Source: Corylus avellana (taxonomy: Eukaryota; Streptophyta; Magnoliopsida; Fagales; Betulaceae). Taken from it: a stretch of DNA of 64,000 nucleotides. The stretch covers positions 18,174,758-18,238,757 of the forward strand of contig NC_081545.1 of assembly GCF_901000735.1 (NCBI RefSeq), given 5' to 3'. This document shows, in pieces, positions 35,401-45,811 of this stretch. Under the pieces are notes generated by a model. It ran no database searches. It had not been told where the DNA came from and saw only the letters and a list, made by a program, of their open reading frames with translations. Made by a program: the position numbers and the translations under genes. How positions within the stretch are numbered: the first letter of the stretch is position 1; the number at the start of each line of letters is the position of its first letter.

Positions 35401-37335
35401 TTTAGCAGAGATATGATAAATACCTTGGGTTGCCAGCACTTGTGGGGAAATCTCGCAATCAAGCATTCAAGAGTATTAAGGAGAGGGTGTGGAGGCGTCT
35501 AAATGATTGGAAACTCAAATTTCTATTGCAAGCAGAGAAGGAGATATTATTGAAAGCGGTGATCCAAACCATACCAACCAACCGTATGAGAATCTTCATA
35601 CTTCCAAAGAGTCTATGTGCTTAAATTAATTCTTTGATGCAAAAATTCTGGTGGGGCAATCAAGAGAACGATTCGAGAATACACTGGATGAGTTGGAGTC
35701 GGATGGGGCTTTCTAAAGATTGTGGGGGTATGGGATTCAGAGACTTGGTGAATTTCAACAAGGCTCTATTGGCAAAACAATGTTGGCGACTGTTGAAGTC
35801 TCCCGAGAGTCTTATAGCACAAATCATGAAGGCAAAATATTTCCCAAATTTGCCTTTTATGGAGGTGAATTTAGGATCAAAACCTTATTTTGCATGGAGA
35901 AGTATTCAAGGTGCCAGAGACCTTCTTGAGGCGGGATTAATTTGGAGAATTGGTAATAGGGAAGATGTGAATATATGGGGAGACAATTGGATTTCAAAAT
36001 CTTCAACATATCGAATCCAGTCTCCTCCAAAGGTTTTGGATCCGAATAGTAGAGTGCATGAAATAATCAATTGGGACATGGTCTAGTGGGATCAAAACAT
36101 GTTAACAAACCTCTTCACCGTGGAAGAAATAGAGGTTATTAACACCATCCCAATTAGCCATACAAACCAGCCCGATGTCCAGATTTGGCGATGTAATAGT
36201 TTGGGAGTTTTTACAGTCAAAAGTGCATATCATTTGGCAATGGAGTTGGAAGGTAGGAAAACTCCAGAATGTTCTAAGCAGGTGAAGGAGAGGTCCCCGT
36301 GGAAGACGTTCTAGCATTTACCCATACCAAATGCCAAAAAAAAAAAAAAAAAAAAATTCCTGGAGAGCATGCCACAATGTGCTCCCAACAAAAGATAACT
36401 TGCTTAAAAGAAAAGTGGTAAAGGAGCCTTTTTGTCCAATATGCGAGAGGGAACCCGATACTGTCATGCATGCAATATGGAGTTGCCTAGCAGCTATGGA
36501 TGTGTGGGGATGCAGCAAGATAGTTTTTCAAAAATATGCTATGGAAGGTAATGAATTTATGCATGTTGCTGAGTATTTTTTGGATAGATGTGGAAAGGAA
36601 GATGTTGTGCTTTTTATTCACCTTGCTCGTCAGATATGGATGCGGGGGAACAAGTGGGTTCATGAAGGAAATTTTATCAACCCAAATGTTCTAGTGAAGG
36701 AGACGAATATATATGTGAAAGAATTACAAAAGGTGAATGAACAAGTAACTCCTGCTACGGCTGGGAACATCAACAGTCAAAGAATTAAATGGTTAGCACC
36801 TACCCAGGGTTGGTATAAGGCAAACTGGGATGTAGCTATTGACAAATCTTGTGGAAGGATGGGGATAGGTGTTGAAGTTAGGGAGGAGAAGGGCAGTGTA
36901 ATTGCTGTTATGAGTAAGACACGGCTGGGGAGCTTTGAACCAACGATGGGGGAAGCCCTTGCCTCCTTTCATGCAGTGAGTTTGTGCAGAGACCTGGGCA
37001 TACAACAGCTATTTTTAGAAGGTGATGCCAAACTAGTAGTGGATGCAATTAACTCAATCACGAGTACAGAGAGCCAGTTTGGTCATATTGTGGAGGATAC
37101 GCGGGGTATTTTGCAAACCACCTTGTGGGGTACTTTGCAAACCTTCTCAAGGTGGAGATGTGGGTTTATACACCGTAAAGCTAATGAAGAGGCACATCGA
37201 CTCGCAAAGGAGGCTATTACAAATATCAGTGATAAGAAATGAAGAGATCATACTCCAAATTATATTAGTGATATTGTTTTAATGGAGCAAGTAGCTCTAT
37301 TTTCTTATTGTTGATGGAGTTTTCATGCTCCACCT
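35401..37335 (+). pseudogene. LINE (non-LTR retrotransposon) ORF2, 5'-truncated remnant
   Basis: In order: the end of the reverse transcriptase region (RYDKYLGLPALVGKSRNQAF, about 35410-35625); a connector with FWWGNQENDSRIHWMSW and CGGMGFRDLVNFNKALLAKQ; a zf-RVT zinc-finger region (FCPICEREPDTVMHAIWSC, about 36430-36490); and an RNase H domain (WDVAIDKSCGRMGIGVEVRE, GEALASFHAV, FLEGDAKLVVDAI, HRKANEEAHRLAKEA) ending at 37242. The catalytic fingers-palm part of the RT is missing, as expected of 5' truncation during target-primed integration. Stops at about 35622, 36085 and 36312, and an expanded run of A at 36333-36354 inside the coding region, disable it. CACTA element 2 begins immediately after its 3' region. 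Confidence 0.92.
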
Positions 37336-37649
37336 CACTACAAAAAACCAGCCCTTTATTGACGTGTCTAAGTAGACACGTCAAAAAAAATATTGTTGAC
37401 GTGTTAGGATGACACGTCAAAAGTTTTTGACGTGTTGTTGTTAACACGTTAAAACATTTTGACGTGTCTAACCAACACGTCAAAAAAAAAAATTAACATT
37501 TGATTATAATTAGATATTAATTGATATAAAAAATATGTATTAAAAAATAATTAATTTTAATTGGATATAAAAATTAAGTTTATCATATTAGTATAAATTA
37601 ATTGGTATATATGTATACGTATATATATCACATGCATGCCAATTAATAT

Positions 37650-37699
<50 letters not shown>

Positions 37700-40668
37700 A
37701 TATGGCATAATCATACTATTAATGTATATATACCAATTAATATCATGCATATGATATTAATTATCATATACATGCATAATCATACTATTGTATACCAATT
37801 AATATAATTATCACATGCATGCATATGAATCAAACATTTCATTAATATTAATTTGAATATGATAATGTCACGCATAAATCAGTCTAGTAATATTAATATG
37901 ATAACCATATTAATTTTTAAAAAATATATAGGACATACAGAATACATTTATTTTATAAGACCCGCAAACCCCACATGAACTCTGCCAACACAAAATATGT
38001 GTTCGGTGAGTGGATTATTGAGTCCTCATGAAAAATTGGATTTTATTATCTGTACATCTAGAATATTAATTTATTTATTCTCTAATTAATTTTAAGTATA
38101 TTGTATGTATAATGTGTTATATAAGAGAGAAAAAAAATGATATAAATTAAAATTTAAAAGTTTAAAAATTTAACTTGCTATTCTTGACGTGTCATATCTG
38201 AAACGTTAAGAATTTCTTGATGTGTCACATGTGGACACGTCAAGAAATTCTTGACGTGCCACATGTGGACACGTCAAGAACTTCTTGACGTGTTACATGT
38301 GGACATGTCAAGAAATGAAATTCTTGACGTGCCACATGTGGCACGTCAAGAACTACTTGACATGTCCTGTGTTGACACGTCAAGAATTGTGCCTCGGGAA
38401 GGCGCGCATCCAGCCTGTCCGTCAGCTCCTTCTTCTTTTTTTCTTCTTTCTTTTTCCTTCCCTCTCTTTCTTTCTCCCCCGCGCGCCACAACCCCCTCCT
38501 CTCCGCCATTTTTTTCTAACCACCGGCCGTATCTCCAGTCCGTCTCCATCACACTCAGTGTCATCTCTTAGCCACGTTCTCTCTCTCATAGTCACACGCG
38601 ATCTCCGGGCGTTCTTAGTGTTTCTCTCTCTCACCAACCGTCATCAACGCTACTCCTCCTTCGGCCGTCACGAGCTCATCCTTCGGCGATTCTCTGGCCT
38701 CTCCAGGTCAGGTATATATATATATTGATTTATTTATTTATATATTATATAAATAAATAAATTATATAAATATATAATTTGCAATGTGTTTTATTATATT
38801 AGCAAATTAATTTTACATGTTAGCTAATTAATTTACATGTTTCAGATATATGTTTTATATTAATTTGTGAATTTGTTAAATTAATTTATTTGTTTGAGAT
38901 ATATGTTTTGTATGGTGGGAATATTGTTTAATGTATTTGCATACATGCATGCATGCAAAAGTACATACGTAAATTTTTTGAAAGTAGGTTTTTTTTGTTC
39001 TTGGTTTTGCATTTAGATTAATTTAGACCTAAATATTTTGTAGGTTAAGTTGTTTTTGTGCAGGTTTTTGCATTTAGATTTAGATCTAAATTTTGTATAA
39101 GTTCTGCAAATGCACGTTATCAGAACAAAAAAAAAAAAAAAAAATCAAATAACAAATGCGTTGGATATGGTCGTTAATTTTTGTTTAGATTTTGAAAATT
39201 TAGAATAAGTATGTAAATGTTTAAAAAGAAATACAAAGGAAAAAACAAAAGAAAACAAATAGCATAGCTAGCATGATTTATTTTATCTACGGTCTCCATA
39301 TGTAGTTCACATTAATTGACTTGTTTTTTGTTATTTCTTTCTACATTGATTAGTAATTGTGGTGCATATTTTATCTATTGTATACATAATTAATTGTGTG
39401 TGTTATGTGTTTCACAGGTTGATATGAGTATTAAGGGGAAGAGTAGACGACGGAGTTCCCCACATGTAGACGACTAGGGGTATAGACCATTACTTCCTAA
39501 GCATGTGGAAGGGTCCTAGTACTATCAGTCTCAGCCGGTTCTGTACGACATGGAGCAAGAGTATCATCCACCTAATCCGCTGCCTACGATGAGTGAGTTA
39601 GGGATGTGTTCATATGGTGATGTAGAGCAGTTATTCCCCCCCGAGAAGAACACAAGTGTCCTATACAATAAGCCATCACAGCCGGATGATAGCAAGATAC
39701 AATACTATCTGGAGGACGTGAATGATGGGACTGGTGTCATGCATGACTCGCAGCCCGATGACCCTCCTCCATAAGTGTTGGACAGTCACCAGCTCTGGAT
39801 AATAAGTAAGTAAATATGCTTCAAATACCAATATTGAATACGTATATAAGTTATGTAGTTACTATTGAATTCTAAATAATTAACATCAGTAATTATTAAT
39901 GTGTTAGGCATCGGGCGAGACGGGCGCACCCATATTCAAGTGGTGACCATTAAACTATCCAACAAGACGTGGGATGTTCCCACCGTTCAAAAGGTCGTCT
40001 GCGAGTACAATAGAGCGTGGCAACCTATAGGATTCAGTAGGATGAAATTTCGAAGGATGACCGACAACATTATAAGGAGCGGGAATTATATTAGATTATG
40101 GGACGACTGGAAGGAGGTACCGCCCCATACGAAGGAGGATATATGGGAGGCCTTGATGGTATGATTAAACTATCTGTTAGATTTTCACATTTGTATTTCA
40201 TTATGTCAAACGCTTGTAATGTGTGAATTATACGCCTTACTTTTTCAACTTGTGCAGCGGACTTCTACATCCCGCCTAAGTACAATCTCGAGGTGATTAA
40301 AAGGGACGCATTCAGAGATATGGGCGTGAAGCTGAAGAGTTAGAGACACTCTATGAAAGACGCGTTAAAAATTCAGCCGGGTAATACTCCTGACACAGTG
40401 AAGGCGAGAATGGGTCAAGATGCCGTTTCGCAATACAACGCCGACGACTTGGATGTGTTGTTGGATAAATGGTGCGACCCTAAGAATTAGATAGGTCACA
40501 AGTGTAGTTTTATTAATTGTACTTGTGTTAGGACTGACATTTTAAGGGTGGTATTTATGTAGGAGTATGCCTACATGAAGGTATTGCGAACAAAAAACAA
40601 CACACTTTACTGCACCGAGTCGATGAGCTTTGCTAGGACGACACATAAAGAGGTATTTGTCTTATTTA

Positions 40669-40699
<31 letters not shown>

Positions 40700-41992
40700 C
40701 TGACTAGAGCGCAAGCGTACATCTCGACACACACGAAGAAGGATGGTGACTATCCAAATGAAGTGGTCAGGGAAAGATGTGTAAGTACTCACTGATATAT
40801 ATTTTAATAAATTATTTATGACTAACCTTCTTTATATGAGATACTAACTTGTTATTTAACGTACATGAGAGGATGAAGGAATTGATACCACTAACTCAGC
40901 ATTGACGTCGAGCATGATTGAAGGGACGGTACGGTGGACATTGAATGACGCGTATTCTCAGGCGCACGGAAATAAGCCTGAGTACACTGACAGGGTCTGA
41001 CAGGTGGGTCCGAATGTTCTACCGGTGCGAAAAAACATACATTCGTACTATACATCGTCCCAGGCACGGTCTCAGAATCCTGGAAACTCCTCGTTTTCAC
41101 AGATGACGGATAGGATTAGAGAGCTTGAAGAGGAGTGGACACAACAAAGACGGGCGGTGGATGAGATGGCCAAATAGATTGAAGAACAAAAAGCTTAGAT
41201 AGCAGAGAAAGATGCCATCTTTGAGGCCCGTTTCCATCAGCTTGAGGCCATGCTCGCGTCGACATCTAGATCCATACCCGACAGAGGTAATGCTATAGCT
41301 GTGTTGTTTTTGTAATTCTTCGGTTAACGCCTAACTCGTGGTTCATTTTAGAATTAACGTATATTTGCATCACTGTATATCTGTGTTTTGGATTTTTTTT
41401 ATTCATTATTATTGGTTCATAACTCGTTTGCAGGAAATGTGGGCTAGGCATTGGGGGATGACTATGTTGACTTGGACTGAGCATGTGTTTCTCATTGCTG
41501 TTTGTATATATATTTTGTTACTATTTGTTAATGTATTTGTTTCTATATATATTTTGTTATTTTGTTGAAAGTAGTTGGAACAGAGATAATTTGATTGTAT
41601 ATTTGTTTCTTGTTGTGTTGGAACGTATTTTCGATGTATATATTTGTTTTGTTTAGTTTTGTGATGGAACAGAGTATATGTGTTGGAATTTTGTTTACTT
41701 GATTTGTGGTGGAATTTCATATGTATATGCAAATTGATTGGAATTTTATATGTGTATTGGGTTGGATATATATATATATATGTTTGATGTATTTGACGTA
41801 TTGGATGTTGTTGGATGTATTGAATTGAATTGTATTGGATAATTTAAATTAAGATATTTGATTGAATTGAATGTATTGGATATTGAATGCATTAGATATA
41901 TTGGATATTTGATATATATTGCATGTATTGGATATCAGGTTAATACGTAAATCTGGGTATAAACCCGAATAATACAGAAAAAATATAAATTT

Positions 41993-42047
<55 letters not shown>

Positions 42048-42298
42048 ACGTGTCAAACAGTGTGACACGTTAAAAAAATTTTACGTGTGAAAAACTTTTT
42101 GATGTGTGAATTTTCAGACGTAAAAAATTTTTGATGTGTGAAAATTCACATGCCAAAAACTTGGATTTTTTTACACCCATCATTTTAACCACTGAGACGC
42201 ATTGAAAAGGACATGCCAGAAGAGTTTTCTGACGTGTCAATGGCACTGACACATTAGAAAAGGCCAGTCAAAAAAAAAAAATTGCAATTTTTGTAGTG
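37336..42298 (+). mobile_element. CACTA (En/Spm) transposon 2, non-autonomous, 4963 bp
   Basis: It begins CACTACAAAAAACCAGCCC and ends GCAATTTTTGTAGTG. From 37579 it is almost base-for-base the same as element 1 from 29732. The first about 240 bp differ: they share the TTGACGTGTC/GACACGTCAA style but not the sequence. The flanks are CCT on the left and AGA on the right, so there is no target duplication, and the right flank is that of element 1. Its structure (leader exon, intron, TNPA pseudogene, right subterminal repeats) otherwise follows element 1. Confidence 0.92.
39424..41447 (+). pseudogene. En/Spm TNPA-like (Transposase_24) gene, copy 2
   Basis: Same exon series and the same disabling stops as copy 1 at 31519-33542, offset by about 7905 bp. 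Differences I can see: an extra stop where copy 1 has Trp (AGTTAGAGA against AGTTGGAGA, about 40340); WKEVPPH against WKLVPPH; one A fewer in the GCGAAAAAACATA run; and scattered single bases in introns. Shared stops mean the duplication happened after the gene had died, or is an assembly effect. Confidence 0.85.
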
Positions 42299-42935
42299 AG
42301 AGGAGGAATAGCAACAAATCTCTTCGAGCATATTTGAGATTGTGTTAAGAAATAGACCTTCTAAAGCTAAAAAGATTTTATTTTATTTTATTTTTTATTT
42401 TTTTATAAAAAGCTTTATTTTTAACATTTTTTCAAAAGTGGGTTTTTGTCATTTTTAGAGTTTTTTTCTTTAAAAAAAAACACTTTGCATGTTTTTTTTT
42501 TTTTAATTTTTTTAACCAAACATACCATCTTCTTGTTTAGGACAACTTTGTAGCTCTATAACATAATCTCAATCAAACTCTTCATCTATTGTGTTGCCAA
42601 TTAAAGATTAGTGGATTTAGCTCACTTTTTTGGATTTCTTTAATCACTTTCTTTAATGGAATATCACTTAAGATTAATTTTTCCTATCCTTACTAGTACT
42701 ATTTCGATTTTAGGGCCTCACTCGACCCTGGGCCTTAGGTGTCCGGCCCTGCAACTATATATATATAATTTTTCCAAACTCACATATTTCACTTTAATCT
42801 ATACAAAACAAGTTTGGTGTTCTAACACTCACATATGGAAGTTCATGTGGTTAATTAGGGTCTTTTTCTGTATATTGCTTAGCCAAAATAATCTCAAAAA
42901 ATAAGTAATGTTTTAAGATATATTATTTCAAATCA
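42299..42935. repeat. Second copy of the CACTA right flank
   Basis: Matches 34394-35032 with few differences (for example ACTTTGTAG against ACTTTTTAG). Beyond 42935 the sequence continues without a partner in this window, because the first copy runs into the gap. Confidence 0.9.
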
Positions 42936-44181
42936 TCACTTATTTCAAAAGCTTGAACTTATAGGAATGAATGGATTTAATTATTTAATTAATATTCTAA
43001 CACTTCTTCTCACATGTAAACTCAAACTCTACCTTAATAAGTGAGACCCAATAATATAAAATATTTAATTGAACTGATAGGTTAGTAAATGACGAAAACA
43101 CGGTTAAAATTTAAGACACTGTCTTTCTTTAATACTTGTACTAAAAACTTAAACTGATAAGAAATAATTAATTTAATCATTTAATTTATATTCTAACTAT
43201 ATAAAATAGAATAAGCTATGTCACAAAAGAAACCATGACTAGGGTTCCTTCTTGTTTACATGACTCACCTGCACAAATTCTCTTTATTCTCTTAATTTGT
43301 CTCATTAATGTACATGGCCTCCACATTTATTGTTACTTGATCGAGGAAATATGTTCCATTGAAAGTTCATGTGCCATCAAAATCCATTTCCAGTACATGC
43401 ACCACTTTCTCATCACTCTTTGGAATCATATAATTTCTGAGTGAAAAAAAAAAAAAAACCAAACATCCAAATGAAGTGATGCACAATATATGCATGATAA
43501 TCAAACACCCAAATCAAATGATTAAGACTTCACCAAAATACTAACGCCAACTGCATGTATTGAAATTGATTGATGTATTTTTTTTTGTGACAAAAAAATC
43601 ATGCAAAACTCGAATCTGGCTGTTTTGGCTTCGGCCTGACGTGGCATGCCAGTGTCCCAGCTGGCATCTCGGAAAATGAAAAGTCTTTAAATTGTTTTGG
43701 TGGATACTGTTGGGAATTCAACTACCTTTTAGGCAGACAACATGGGAAACTGTTGCGTGCATGCCAGCGCGCGGATCACTCCGTGATATAATACTCTTAG
43801 ATCAACGGCTGTGATCATTTAATAGTATAAATTACTAGTATTGGGAAGACACGAGGAACAACTGGTCAATTTTTTTATTATAAAAAAAGGGAAGTCAAAG
43901 GAAAAAAAAAAAAAAAAAAAGTAGTTTGAACTTTAAAAGTTAAAGTTTGACCTTGAAAAGTGATTAAAAAAGTCAATCAATCGGATGGTGCCGGTGATCT
44001 AACTCTGGATTGGTCCGTCAGTTTGAAAAATTGAAATCCATTGAAGATCCCCCGGTTATTGATAAAGCAGGAGGTCTCCAATGGTATGAATTGTGCACAC
44101 ATTCCAATGCTAAATGACAACCGGCAAAAACAAAAAGCTACATAAATGAAATGAATAGCATTTTAATGGAAAAAATATAAA
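42936..44181. other. AT-rich intergenic stretch
   Basis: No gene is supported. Homopolymer A runs lie at 43444-43459 and 43901-43920. A 69-codon frame at 43235 shows no recognisable feature. Confidence 0.4.
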
Positions 44182-44892
44182 AAAAACACCTCAAATTAAT
44201 GATCGTTTGCGGTAGAGTCGGATAATGTTAAAAATGTATTAAAATAGTACCTCATCAAACTATTAAATTATATCAAAAACACTACATTTTTTACTATATA
44301 TTCCTAGAATAATCCTATTCTTTTTAAAACTAAAATAAAAAATAAACTAAACTATTTTTAAACATAAGAAAATCACCCAAGGGGATAACAAAAGAAAAAA
44401 AAAAATTAGAATAAATAAAAAAATTAGTCATTCTAGTGGACCTAAATTACAGATTGCTCGCACAGTATAAAAAATGTAGATCAATGCAAAATCAAACCAT
44501 GTGTTTGGCCAAAATTACAAATTGATTCATGTAGTATGAAAGTCTATTCATGGATTATCCCAAAAAAATAATTTATTCCTTAGAGTCAAATTTTGTTAAA
44601 ACATTTGATGAATTCTATTAAATGTCACGTCAATGCCAATAAAAATGGCGACATGTATAATTCTTAATAAAAAAAATATAAATATATTAAACTAGATTTT
44701 TTTATAGATATTTTTAGTTTTTTATTTTATTAATTTTGTATTTTAGTTTTTAAAAGAATAAGGATATTATAGGAATATAAAAAAAAAAAATATGTGGCCC
44801 TTGCTTGTAGGTAATTTTATGGGCTACTTTAACACCTTTTAAACATCATGGGGCTCTTTCAAAAACCGCTGTTAGTTTATGGAGATTTTTTT
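44182..44892. mobile_element. Fold-back MITE-like inverted repeat, about 0.7 kb
   Basis: The left arm (TCCTAGAATAATCCTATTCT then TTTTAAAACTAAAATAAAAA) pairs imperfectly with the right arm (TTTTAGTTTTTAAAAGAATA then AGGATATTATAGGAATAT). The outer parts GCGGTAGAGTC/AACCGCTGTTAG are weaker. No target duplication could be fixed, so the ends are approximate. Confidence 0.5.
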
Positions 44893-45706
44893 TTAAAAAA
44901 AAAAAAAAAAAAAAAATGCTTAACTTTCATTTAAAAAAAAAAAAATTAATGTGGTTTTAAAATTATTATTAGATTAAGGATCCAACGATAATTTTATAAG
45001 TCAAATCAGTTTTGGAGAGACCCAAAAAGAACATGGAAAAAAAAAATTTAGAGTGTGTTTGGCATTGCGATTTTGTAAACAAAAAGTATAATTTTAAACC
45101 AAATCACAAAAAATAGATTGTTTGAAATTGTGTTTTTAAAAAATTGCAATTTGTAAAAAAAAAAAAAAAAAAAAAAGTATTTTCAAATCACAGGCAATAG
45201 GGTACTTTTTTGAAAATGCACAATTTTAAAGACTAAAACTCTGATTTTACCCAACGTTTAACTACGTTTTTAAAAATCTCATTTTCAAAATTGTACTATT
45301 TTTTAGAACACCTAAGCTAAATACAAAGTACCCTCATTTTGATTGTATAAATTCAAAACTAATACATCTAATACTAACTTTATATATACAATTAAATACA
45401 CAAAATTTAAATTCCGCCCATAAAATAAATATTATCCATTAATTCTAAATTGAAATCCTACTTAATTCGAGGTAAAAAGAGGCAAATTTTGAGACCTCAA
45501 CACCACTCGCAAATACGGTGACCAACAATTCAACCAACTTTACTAGCGTCCAAGGAACCGGCAACATGTTGCGGGCATTTGCGTAAAGAACGTGTTGATT
45601 TTTATTTAATTTTCATTTGAAAAAAACCAAAACACGCTAAGAGGAAGAGGGTGCAATTAATGCCGGCGGTGTTGCTAACCGAATGCTCTGGTCAACTTTC
45701 CCTCAC
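44893..45706. other. Intergenic stretch upstream of GPAT, with a possible MITE remnant
   Basis: 45052-45310 starts GAGTGTGTTTGGCATTGCGA, a phrase typical of plant hAT-type MITE ends, and ends near TTTTTTAGAACACCTAAGC. The pairing is poor and the call is weak. Several A/T homopolymers occur. The last 100 bp (to 45706) are the proximal promoter of GPAT. Confidence 0.35.
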
Positions 45707-45714
45707 TATAAATA
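45707..45714 (+). promoter_or_regulatory. TATA box of GPAT
   Basis: TATAAATA in CCTCACTATAAATACCCTCTCC lies 98 bp before the chosen ATG, followed by a CT-rich leader (TTCTTCTTCTTTCCTTC...) typical of plant 5' UTRs. An in-frame ATG at 45683 lies upstream of this box and so is very unlikely to be in the mRNA. Confidence 0.8.
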
Positions 45715-45811
45715 CCCTCTCCTTCATTATTCCTCCAGACCCTTCCACACGCTTCTTCTTCTTTCCTTCTTCCTTCCTCCTTCCTTCACAGAGAAGATAG
45801 AAAAGCAAAGC

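Noticed and set aside
45683..45811. Extending GPAT upstream to the ATG at 45683 (43 extra residues)
   Set aside because: That ATG lies upstream of the TATA box at 45707-45714, and the extra residues are a translation of the CT-rich leader.
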